From positions 3,968,001 to 4,032,000 of the forward strand of contig JAUCEF010000006.1 in NCBI GenBank assembly GCA_033558025.1: 64,000 nt of DNA, written 5' to 3'. The translations under genes were made by a program, and so were the position numbers. How positions within the stretch are numbered: position 1 is the first letter of the stretch; the number at the start of each line of letters is the position of its first letter. Of this stretch, positions 10,800 to 20,100 are shown one piece after another. The notes under the pieces are model-generated. The model did not search any database. It had not been told where the DNA came from and saw nothing but the letters and a program-made list of their open reading frames with translations. Source of the stretch: Phytophthora sp. 'mugwort'. Lineage: Eukaryota; Oomycota; Peronosporomycetes; Peronosporales; Peronosporaceae.

Positions 10800-12324
10800 C
10801 TAATTGTGGATGTGGAATTCGCACAGCAGCGGGAGATGGTCGGACGGAGAGATGGTGCTGGGTAGCGCGACCTCTTTGCTGGCGTCTTCAAACGACATGA
10901 GCTCCATAATCGCTTCCGGTCGCATCCTGTTGGCAGCAGAACGTTAGTGCACCAAAGATGACGAGATGCAATAAGGAGGCTGTATATACCTGGGGGAGCG
11001 GTAAAATATGTAGTCCAGGGTGCCGACGAAGCGCGGCACCATCTTGCCGTCATCCGTTTTGGCGTTACCGTTGACGTTGGTAAACTTAGGCTCACCGTCC
11101 GACTCGTACTGAGCGTAGGCGCTGCTAAAGTGTTTTTTCTTCGTGATGAAGTTGTATACTTTGCTGCCAGGCAGTGAGTTGAAATCGCCGGAGAAGATGG
11201 TCGGCACCGATGCATCCGGCGTGCTAATAAACTCCTCGATGGAGTGCAACATTCGGCGCGATTGCAGCAGCTTTACGTCTTCTTGCATCGGGTCCCAAAA
11301 CAGGTGTGTCGTCGCGACGACGAACTCTAGCTGCATCTCGAGGTGCTCGAAGTGGACAATTACGCCGACGCTTCCTCTCGTAGTAGCCCTCGATAGCAAC
11401 TCGCGGTCGATGTCTGTAAGAAGTGACTCGATATCATGAGCTTCATGTCAAACCTCAAGTTCTTAAATACTAAAATGATTTAAACTCATGGCTAACTCAC
11501 CCGACTCGTCCCCGTTAGGCAGGTCCAGACTGACTTGCTTGGACTCTTTCACCTTCAGCTTCTTCTTATTCCAAAATACAGCCACGCCGTCTAGCTTGGT
11601 GCCTGTCTTCTTGACAAAGAGGCTGGTTGTAGTACAGCAACGAAGCAGCAGCAATTACATGTTAGCACTGCGTGAACCACCCAAGCCACTTGAAGCAAAA
11701 TCCATCGCTCACCCCTCGTATCCGAGCTTCTTCATCGCAGCGGCCCAGAACTGATCGTAGTTGTCCACTTCCTGTCACCATCACGAAAAATTAATACCGC
11801 TTCGCGGCCAATTCTACCGCCAGCACGTAATCATTGGCTACGCCAACTGAAATAGCTGCGATACCTGAAGGCAGATGACGTCGGGCGAGACGGGCAAGCT
11901 CGAGGCGAACACAGTTTCCTACACAGTCCAACTCTTTAGCAGAGCTCGGAGACAGCCAATAGTTCAGCAGATGATCTGCAGCCTACCAGATTCTTGGACC
12001 GGTTCTTCCAACGGAGCTCGCTGGACTTGCAATACGGGAAGTAGCTCGAGCGCACGTAGCACTGCGCCAGCACGTTGTACGTCATCACCAGCAGCTTCTG
12101 CGAGATTCCACTCGCTAGTTCGGGTGTTAAAGTGTCCCCATATCACACACAAACGTCAGATGCAGGACAACGACCCGCATTTCGTCCACCAATGCGCACT
12201 CACGGACGCCATCGCGCGGCAGCACGCGCATGCCCAAGGTCTTCATCGCGCTATAGCGGAACCCGAGCCCTAAGCTGTATGATTGGTCTGTAGAATCAAG
12301 CTTCGAGTTATCATCCAATCGCAT
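10800..12324 (-). CDS. CCR4/Angel-type EEP nuclease-phosphatase
   Basis: Seven exons on the minus strand (12204-12324, 11987-12114, 11865-11918, 11713-11771, 11501-11622, 10990-11413, 10800-10926) join to 344 residues. The order of Mg-dependent exonuclease-endonuclease-phosphatase motifs is complete: VMTYNVLAQCYVRSSYFPYC with the metal-site Asn, ICLQEVDNYDQFW with the catalytic Glu, THLFWDP, FSGDFNSLPGS, TLDYIFYR and a final SPSDHLPLLCEF. The LAQ-Y and YFPYC-type wording is that of the CCR4 deadenylase group (CCR4, Angel, nocturnin, PDE12), so an RNA poly(A) or related substrate is likely. There is no leucine-rich repeat region, so it is not a classical yeast-type CCR4. Two exons are only 54 and 59 bases. 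The exact substrate cannot be told from sequence. Confidence 0.82.
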
Positions 12325-12488
12325 CGATGTTTAGTTTTAGCGAATCCAAAGACTATATTTTATTTTCGCGGCGTTTGAGTGGATGAAAGCTGTCCATGCG
12401 ATTGAATGGCGAGCATGCTCTCGTCCAAGCCTCCCAATCCCCAGCCGCCGAGTAGTGCTGAAATCACAAAGGCTTCCTCAATTCAAAG

Positions 12489-12708
12489 GTAAGCGACGGT
12501 TTTGTGCCCCCGTGCCCTGTGGATACAGCTTGCGTCGATGGCAACATGAGCGCAGTGTTCGTCCACGGACGGAGAGCGCGTTGATGTGTACAGACAGACA
12601 GCGGTGCCTAGCGATGGTGTTGCTCAGGCAGCGGATAGGGCCAAGACACAGGGAATGAATGATAAACAGGCACGAGGCTAATAGACGCTTGGTTGATTAC
12701 GCATGTAG
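12489..12708 (+). other. Probable 5'-UTR intron of the eL32 gene
   Basis: A strong donor (CAAAG|GTAAGC, 12484-12494) and an acceptor (CATGTAG) that touches the eL32 start codon at 12709 frame a 220-base leader intron. It is three times the length of the coding introns in this window. The mRNA leader would lie upstream of 12489. Ribosomal protein genes commonly have such introns. I looked for a snoRNA inside and found no convincing C/D pair. Confidence 0.55.
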
Positions 12709-13116
12709 ATGGTGCAGGTTACTCCCGTCATCCGCCCCAAGATCGTCAAGAAGAAGGTGACGAAGTTCAAACGTCACCAGTCCAACCGCTTCAAGCGCGT
12801 TCCGGAGTCATGGCGTCGCCCGAAGGGTATTGATGGCCGCGTGCGCCGGAAATTCAAGGGTGCTATCAAGATGCCGAACATTGGTTACGGCTCCAACAAG
12901 AAGACGCGCCATCTGCTGCCTAACGGCTTCCTCAAGTTCCTGGTCAACAACGTGGCCGAGCTCGAGGTGCTCCTTATGCACAACCGCAAGTACTGCGCTG
13001 AGATCGCCCACAACGTGTCGGGCCGCAAGCGTCGCGAGATTATCGAGCGCGCGGAGCAGCTCAACGTGCGCGTGACCAACCCCAATGCTCGCGTTCGTGC
13101 TGAGGAGAACGAGTAA
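12709..13116 (+). CDS. RPL32: 60S ribosomal protein eL32
   Basis: A 135-residue, strongly basic protein with family landmarks in order: [56 protein letters not shown] and [18 protein letters not shown]. It is full length for the family and part of the large ribosomal subunit. The coding part has no intron; the only likely intron ends at the base before the ATG. Codon third positions are strongly G/C, as expected for a highly expressed gene here. Confidence 0.96.
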   Translation: MVQVTPVIRPKIVKKKVTKFKRHQSNRFKRVPESWRRPKGIDGRVRRKFKGAIKMPNIGYGSNKKTRHLLPNGFLKFLVNNVAELEVLLMHNRKYCAEIAHNVSGRKRREIIERAEQLNVRVTNPNARVRAEENE

Positions 13117-13571
13117 GCGTTCGACACGACGAGAAGCCGATAACAGGAGTGACGACTCAAAGGACGGACCTTGCAGGTACGTCCCGCTAAGGCGGAGCTT
13201 TACGACGAGGACAGGAGCCAACTGTGAGAAAGCAAGGAAACAGCTCCAGCCCTGGGTGATAATCGATAATGTACCGTTTGGCGCCCAGCTGGATATGTGG
13301 ACTAGCTCGTGTGTGTTGTTTTTCCGATTGGGTTTTACCTGTTGGGTTTGTCATGTGTGGGCGCTGAGATGGACAGGTTCGGTGGCGCATAGCAGAGTTA
13401 TAGAGATTGCAGATTGAAAAGCTGGGGATTAGGTTCGATGCACGAATGGTATGCAAGTCTTTCAAACCCGTCGAGCTACTTGGCTGTTCACGTGACTTGC
13501 ACATCATGCAGGCAAGCCGATGAGTTGTTGATCATGATACATACGTCTGCGAGTCCGTTTTAGTGCTGTCC
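13117..13571. other. Intergenic, no gene seen
   Basis: 455 bases downstream of eL32. The first ~100 bases are probably its 3' UTR. No convincing coding frame, repeat or RNA gene is visible. Confidence 0.35.
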
Positions 13572-13902
13572 TCAACAACGATCATGCCCAATGTTGAGCT
13601 TTTCCGTTTTCCTATTGTCGGCACAGTTATTTTGACGTGCTACTCCGCAGGTGCCTCCATCATTGCGCGATAACGCTACAGGACCACATTTTCGCATTGC
13701 AAAGCCGTAGCAGTTGGCCGCATCAACTTTCAATACGCAGGCGGTCGACCGAGGATACGACGAGTTTTTTTTGCTGGCGTAGTCTGCTTGGGCTGTGAAG
13801 CCTAAAGAGTTTTCGGCCTTGTTGGCCTGCATCGCTGTGCTCAGCTAAGTTAGATGGATACGATCCTACTAGTAGCAGTGCACCAACGCAACGGTATGTC
13901 AT
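13572..13902 (-). pseudogene. Possible small secreted Cys-rich protein, frame broken
   Basis: On the minus strand an ATG at 13902 opens a frame starting MTYRCVGALLLVGSYPS, which resembles a signal peptide, but this frame carries no cysteine pattern and stops near 13723. A second frame of the same strand, ending at 13572, carries six cysteines in about 56 residues (for instance AANCYGF, MRKCGP, GGTCGVA, QNNCADN). The two frames overlap at a homopolymer of eight A on the minus strand (T run near 13764-13771), so a one-base length change there would explain the split. A small secreted Cys-rich protein is a common class in oomycetes. I cannot assign a family or activity. It could also be a sequencing error in the homopolymer or a chance pair of frames. 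Confidence 0.3.
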
Positions 13903-14369
13903 GGGTTGCTGCGTACTGTGCAGCAATTGTCAAGCAAGATTTTGAACTGTTGTACCGAATACATTGAATGTACTCGTATTGTAGCCAAACTCATGCATTT
14001 CAGTAGTGAACCGCAGAATCTGGTGGTTTACCGTTTACGTAGTGATTACGAAACGAGCGACCCCTGCAAACAAACTCCTCCAACCAACTTCAAAACTTCA
14101 CAAGCTAGCCAAAGAACTTCCCTTAGACAATTCATCCTGCTGGCCCAACTTTGGCCCCAAAAGCTTCCTTAGTTGGATTAACATATCAGCAAAAATGCAA
14201 CAGCACGTCCAAAACACACAAATCGAACGTTTAGATACGTATCATTTTCTTATAATACATGTACCGCATTTGAAAAAAAAAAAACCCGGTCAGATATTCC
14301 CTTAGACAGGTTACCTATGTCGTGTGTCAAATCTGGGGCTGGCACATTCCGGAGTTTGGCGCGATAGAC
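13903..14369. other. Intergenic upstream of COX11, no gene seen
   Basis: 467 bases, fairly AT-rich, with a 10-base A run near 14273-14284. It must contain the COX11 promoter. No specific element recognised. Confidence 0.35.
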
Positions 14370-15083
14370 ATGCATCCCTCTTCGCTGCTCCTGCGCGTCG
14401 CCCGTCATGGCACCTGCGTCTCGGCACCTTCGATGCGCTTACTACGTCCGACCGGACTGGGAGCTGTGCGCTGCATCTCCAAGCGTGCGACGGAGGAGGC
14501 GCGCCGCGAGTCCATCAAGATGCGCAACCGCCGCGCCGTCATGTACCTGGCCGGCACGGCCATTGCCTGGGTTGGCATCTCGTATGCCGCTGTGCCGTTG
14601 TACAAGATCTTTTGTCAAATGACAGGATTCGGTGGGACTACACGGCGCGTGGAGAAATTCGTGGCCGACAAGCTCACGCCTCGAGAGGACACCAAGCCCA
14701 TCCGTGTGACCTTCGACGGCGGCGTGAGCGCCAACATGCCGTGGGTCTTCCGGCCGCAGCAGCGCGACCTTCTGTTGGCGCCCGGTGAGACGGCGTTAGC
14801 CTTCTACACGGCCAAGAACAAGACGGATAAGGCCATCACGGGCGTTGCCACCTACAACGTGTATCCACCGTCCGCTGGCGTCTACTTCAACAAGATTCAG
14901 TGCTTCTGTTTCGAGGAGCAGCGACTGAGGCCCAACGAGGAGATTGACATGCCTGTGTTCTTCTTCATCGACCCCGAGATCTGCGACGACCCGTCTATGA
15001 GCGGCGTGCACAATATCACGTTATCCTACACGTTTTTCAAGACCGACGACGTCAGCGAGGACGAGGTGGATGACGAGGACTAA
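14370..15083 (+). CDS. COX11: Cytochrome c oxidase assembly protein COX11
   Basis: Single exon, 237 residues. It is a mitochondrial inner-membrane copper chaperone that delivers Cu to the CuB site of cytochrome oxidase subunit 1. Visible are an Arg-rich N-terminal presequence (first ~45 residues, RVARHG, MRLLRP, SKRATEEARR), one membrane segment (about 56-78, AVMYLAGTAIAWVGISYAAV) followed by PLYKIFCQMTGFGGT, and the copper-binding CFCF at 178-181 within KIQCFCFEEQ. The C-terminal domain MPVFFFIDPEI and ITLSYTFFK is typical. The ATG at 14370 gives the presequence; an in-frame GTG upstream is not needed. The very acidic tail after YTFFK is short and species-specific. Confidence 0.95.
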   Translation: MHPSSLLLRVARHGTCVSAPSMRLLRPTGLGAVRCISKRATEEARRESIKMRNRRAVMYLAGTAIAWVGISYAAVPLYKIFCQMTGFGGTTRRVEKFVADKLTPREDTKPIRVTFDGGVSANMPWVFRPQQRDLLLAPGETALAFYTAKNKTDKAITGVATYNVYPPSAGVYFNKIQCFCFEEQRLRPNEEIDMPVFFFIDPEICDDPSMSGVHNITLSYTFFKTDDVSEDEVDDED

Positions 15084-15471
15084 AGTGACGGATACCTAGG
15101 TGGGGGGGGGGGGGGGGGCAAGAGCAAGCGGACGGGAGATGGTTGGAGTGAATGGGATTGAAGGTGAAAGACGAAGGGACGATGAGGCATCGCCCAGGAG
15201 CAGAAATACTAACGCTAACATGTTAGACGAGAAAACAAGTGCAGTTTGATGGTTGCTGTGTGTGGACGGCACCTCTCACAATATTATTGTGGCTGAGGGA
15301 TCTGTGACGTGGTACAGAATTGCTCTCACGTCTCAGATTAATTCATCATTGGTTATAATCCTCTTAAACTCCACTTGTTTTGGTCCAATCCCGCGTCTGT
15401 TCCCCCGCCCAGTTTTTCGCGCGAAGCTCCATACAAAAATCAACAAGAAAGGTCGGAAGGACGCAGTGAAC
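15084..15471. other. Intergenic between COX11 and NF-YB
   Basis: 388 bases holding the COX11 3' UTR, a run of 17 G (15102-15118) and the NF-YB promoter/leader. An in-frame extension upstream of the NF-YB ATG to about 15253 has no homologous sequence that I recognise. Confidence 0.4.
15102..15118 (+). repeat. G17 homopolymer
   Basis: Seventeen consecutive G, 18 bases after the COX11 stop codon. If transcribed it could form a G-quadruplex in the 3' UTR; length is likely unstable and assembly-sensitive. Confidence 0.9.
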
Positions 15472-15843
15472 ATGGCCAGCAAAGAGGAGCACAACGACGA
15501 CGAGATCCGCGAGCAGGACCGCTTCCTTCCGACGGCTAATATCTCCCGCATCATGAAGGTATCGTTGCCATCCACAGCCAAGATCGCGAAGGACGGCAAG
15601 GAGACAGTGCAGGAGTGCGTTAGTGAGTTTATTTCATTCATCACGAGCGAGGCCAGCGACAAATGCCAGCAGGAGAAGCGCAAGACCATTAACGGCGACG
15701 ACATCATCTGGGCCATGAGTACGCTAGGCTTCGACTCGTACGTGGAGCCGCTTAAGCTTTACCTTCAGAAGTACCGCGAGTCGGTCAAGGTGGAGAAGAA
15801 CGACAAGAAGGACAACGTGGGCTCCTTCGGCGCGTCCTCGTAG
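15472..15843 (+). CDS. NFYB: NF-YB / HAP3 CCAAT-binding subunit
   Basis: Single exon, 123 residues. The histone-fold core of NF-YB fills about residues 15-107: [67 protein letters not shown] and [19 protein letters not shown]. It forms a heterodimer with NF-YC and then binds NF-YA to recognise CCAAT boxes. The ATG at 15472 (AACATGG) immediately precedes the acidic [11 protein letters not shown] and fits the family; outside the core there is only a short Lys-rich tail. Confidence 0.95.
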   Translation: MASKEEHNDDEIREQDRFLPTANISRIMKVSLPSTAKIAKDGKETVQECVSEFISFITSEASDKCQQEKRKTINGDDIIWAMSTLGFDSYVEPLKLYLQKYRESVKVEKNDKKDNVGSFGASS

Positions 15844-15940
15844 ACGCTGCAGCAGCAATAACAGGATGACAATCGAGTGTTTTGTGCAGTGAGACGCACG
15901 TGACCGAGCAGTAAATACACAGAAAAAGACAGAAACGAGA

Positions 15941-17030
15941 TTATTGTTGAGTGTGGAGGGGAACGAAACTACTTGCTGGTGTTTTACTGCGCGATTCTTG
16001 CAAAAGCTGAAGCATTTTGACCTTGTTCTTCCTGCTGGCAGCTTGCAAACACTCGACGACGGTGTCGCCGTAGCTGTCTCGGATGCGAGTGTCGGTACCC
16101 GAGGACAAAAGGAGGCGGACACAGGAGACAGATTCCCGCACGACGGCTACGTGTAGAGCAGTCCAACCGTTGATCTGGAGGAGGACGAGAGAGAGTGAAG
16201 CGGCATGGCAGGTAATTGGAGATTGGACGAGGACGTACCTGGTCGATGGCGTTAACTTGAGCTCCTCGCTGGACAAGAAGTTGCAGGATCTCACTGTGAT
16301 TTTGGGACGCTGCCCAGTGCAGCCCACTCCAGCCATGCTGCCAAGAGAGGAAGCAAAAAGTGAGACAACACATGAGAGAGAGAACAAGTGAAGCTGTGCT
16401 TCTTGTTACCTGATCCGCGATGTTGGCGTCGACAACTTCGCCGTCAAGCATGTCTCGGACCTGGTACTTATCGGCACGGTATACAGCTCTTAAAAACTCT
16501 TTGCTCTCTTTGGACTCGCTCGGAGTTGTCCGTGGAGGGGATTCATAGCTCTCTTCTTCTTCAGCGGGTTCATCTTCAGATGCCACGGGGACTTTCTGCT
16601 TCTTGTTCTTGTTCTTTAGGGTGTCGTCTTCTTCAAAACTCGAGTAACCTTCGTCGTCATTCTTCTCGTTGCTATCAAAATCAACCACTTTGTTCTTCGA
16701 GTCGTCAGCGGATACAACTTTGTCTTGCAACGCTTGTTGCTCCTCTTGTTGCACTTCCACTGCTGTTTGCTCTAGACTCTGTGACCGAAGTTCCTGCCGC
16801 TCCGCCTTTACTTTCTTGGCTGTAGATTTAAGAGCAGTCTGAATCCGTGATCGGTCTTCAATGTCGATCTCTTGAGCTAATTGGTGTAGTGTTTGCTTCG
16901 GTTGTGTCTCCTGCTTGGCCACGTCCATCAGAGTCAACGTGCTAGCAGCCTCGGCATTCATCGCCTTTGCCACATCGAGTAGCGAGGACATCGACGACAA
17001 GAGAAACACCTTGATAACTGAACGACGCAT
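15941..17030 (-). CDS. Ankyrin-repeat protein, three exons
   Basis: Minus-strand exons 16410-17030, 16239-16337 and 15941-16174 join in phase to 317 residues (start at 17030; an in-frame ATG at 16991, MSSLLDVAKAMN, is an alternative). The first ~160 residues are Lys/Glu/Gln-rich and probably disordered. Three ankyrin repeats follow: EFLRAVYRADKYQVRDML, HGWSGLHWAASQNHSEIL and INGWTALHVAVVRESVSC, then GDTVVECLQAASR. The last two introns fall at exactly the same place of consecutive repeats, after AD/ID-Q, suggesting repeat duplication with its intron. No catalytic domain; binding partner unknown. It converges on NF-YB with 97 bases between stops. Confidence 0.78.
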
Positions 17031-17114
17031 GCATTACTCATTGCTTACAGTCTAATCCATCCCCTGGAGTCGTTACGCAAGCTGGGATGGTGCACCATCA
17101 AGCGTGACTTGAAG

Positions 17115-20100
17115 CTATCTCTGCCAACCTGGTCCTGCTGCACTGGAATGTATCCGTCCCCGCTTCTTGGTCGGTCCGGGAGATGCAGAGCGACTGATCG
17201 GCCGACCTCTTGCTGCTAGCCTTGCTGCTCTTGCTGTGGACGTTGCTGTACTTGTAGTTGCACTTGATACACTGCCGAGACTTGGCCGCTTGATTTTCTT
17301 CGACGTATGTGACTTTGAAGAAGAACTCGAAGCAGGTGACACGGATGGTGGCGTATTGCTTGTAGATTCCACGCCAATGTTCTCCTTCTCCTTGAGTAGT
17401 GACTGGAATTTCTCTAGTGAACGCTGCAGTTTGAACTTATCGTCTGTTAGCTGCCGCACCTGGTCCAAAAGACGGTTGTTCTCTTCCTTCACCTTGACGT
17501 GATGTTGAATCTTCTGGCGACTGTTGTGGTGGCCGACGAGTTTCTCGTTCTCCTTTGATACCGTCTCCAGTTTCTTGGTCAGCGTTTGGATCTCGCGCTG
17601 CAGCTTCACTTTCTCCGTCAGGAATTTCCGCTTTGCCTGTCCAAGTACGTCTTGAGACACTGCCTTCGTCTTGGCTTCCTTTAAAGCACTCTCCGCTGCG
17701 GCCTGCTGTGCTTCTAACGCCTTCCGGACAGTTTTGTTGTGCTCCTCCGCAGCGCCGATTTCACTAGAACGGCGGTTGAGCTCCTCTTCCCGCTCCTTCA
17801 GCTCGGACACTCGCTTCTCCTTGAGCCTCGCGTTCTCGGCCACAACCACGTTATACTTGGTCTCGAGTTCTTCAATTGCGGCCTGCAACTCTTTAAACTT
17901 TGCATTGTTACCATCCTCGGCAGCATCCTTCAACTCGACCAAAGACTTGTTAGCAAGCTGCAGCTTTGCGTCCTTGTCCCCGATGGTCGATCCGAGCTGC
18001 TTGATCTCATGCATTAACTGGTCGATGTGCTGCGCCAAGATTTCCTCATTCTCGTCGAGCTTCTGCTCCAATGACAACTTCTCCACCACTAATGTTTCCT
18101 CGATCTTGGCAAATATCGCAGTCTTCTCCGCAACCAACTCCTCAAATGCCTGTACACGGCCCTGTGCAGCCTCCAACTCCGCTTTGTATTCGCGGGTTTT
18201 CAAACCCCATTCAGCTTCTTCATTACGCACACGCTCCTCTAACGAGGCAATAGTGTCATCTCTCTCCGAGATGGCAGTCGCCTTTTCAGTGAGCTCCGTT
18301 TCTTGCTTTGATACAGTATCCTGCTGCTCCACCAACAGACGCTCGAGGTCACGCAGTCTGCTTCGCAGCTCAGCAACAGTACCAGTCAGCTGACCCTGCG
18401 TTGCAGCTGAGTCGGTGGCACTGGCCTCCAACACACAGATCGTGTCCTCCTTGTGGCTGATACGATCCGAAAGCTCTTGTACATCCCTATTCTTCTCGGC
18501 AACTGATGTCTTGAGGGCCTCATTCTCTTGTTCCAAGTCGTGTTTCTGAGCCAAAAGTGTCTCCTCACCAAGTCCCAACTCATCAACGCGCTTCTTAAGA
18601 GACGAGATCACTTTTTGAGAGTGCTTCGTCAGCTTGTTCTTCTCCTCCAACCATACTTCTTGAGCTTCAGCACACTTTTGTTCCACGTCCTGCTTGGACT
18701 CGATCTCGATTTTCAACGACTCGGCTAACTCCAGACGATCAAGCTCAAGCTTCTTCACCTCATCACATAGTGTGGACTGGATTCCCTTGTACATTTTAAT
18801 CTCCTCCATTTGGTGCAACGCGGTACCTTCAGCGTCTCGAATCTCACCCTCTGCCTTCTCAAGCTTGTTAGTCAGGTTTTCCACACTATCCTTGCTGGCA
18901 GCGAGTTCCTGCTCCAATTCTTTCACCTTCTCTGCACTAGAAGAAAGCTCATGAGCCTGCTGGGCATGTGTAATCGCCGCCTTACGACTAGCTTCCTCTG
19001 CTGAAGCGAGATCCTTGCGAAGCTCTGCGACGTCACTCGACTGTGTTGTAAGCTTCTGTTCCAGCTCCTCAATATCTTGAGTGAACGTCTTGATGGACTC
19101 TTCCGATTCGGAGAGCTGAGCTTGCTGGTACTGGCATTTATTCTGCAACTTTGTCTTTTGATCCTCGAGTTCTCTCGTCTTTTCAGTCAGCTGCTCTGCA
19201 CGTTCCGACAAACTCTGAATCTCGCTTATCATTGCGTTCTTCTCAGTTTCAAGCTTCTTGACACCATCCAGAAGACGCTCGATTTCTTGCACCGCAGTAG
19301 CATGCTCTGCTTCGATCTGATCCTTCTCTTCAGAAAGCTTAGAAGCATCAGCGATAGCCCCAAACAGTTTCTGTTCAACATCTTCCAGCGCTAGTTTAGA
19401 CTCCATTTTTTGGTCATCAAGCTGATGCTGAAGTGCTGCAAGTGCTGCCTTCTTCTTCTCCAGCACTGAACTGTGGAGACGGTCAGTTTCTTCTGCCTTA
19501 TTCCGGTGCTCATTAAACTCAGCATGAAGCTGCTGAAGGTGTTGGTCTTTCACGAGAAGTTGCTTCTCAAAGTCCTCAACTAACATCTGCTCCTCCTCTT
19601 CCGCTTGGCGCTTCAACGACTCAATTGCATTTAGATGCTTCAGCGCAGTAGCATCGACATTCTCATGCAGTTGTCGTATGGAATTAATGGATTCCTCGAG
19701 CTTTTGCTCTAGAATTATTCTCTCGTCAGCAATAGCAGCCTCAGAACGTTTGAGCTCATCAATCGCCTTATCTCGATCAGTAATTTCAGCTCGAAAATGA
19801 GCTGCTTGCAGTTCAGCCTCCTTCAATTCATCTCGAGCCTCTCCAAGCTGTAACACTGTCTTCTGATTTACTTCTTCAAGATGAGCCATTTCCACCTTCA
19901 GTTGAGCAAACGAATGCTCAGCTTCTTGAACTTGATGCTCGCGCTGGTTGAGTTCTGTAGTCACTGAAGCAAGTTGATGCTGCAACAACTTCTTTGAGCT
20001 TTCGAGATCCCGGTTAGCAGTGGAGGCATCAGCCAACGCTGCTTCGATCTCGACGCGGATCCCTTCACGTGTTCGCTCTAACTGCATCTCCAACTCCTCA

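Noticed and set aside
12489..12708. Intronic C/D snoRNA in the eL32 leader intron
   Set aside because: A TGATG-like motif exists but no properly placed D box with terminal stem could be made.
12808..13221. 137-codon minus-strand frame opposite eL32
   Set aside because: Shadow of the strongly biased ribosomal protein gene.
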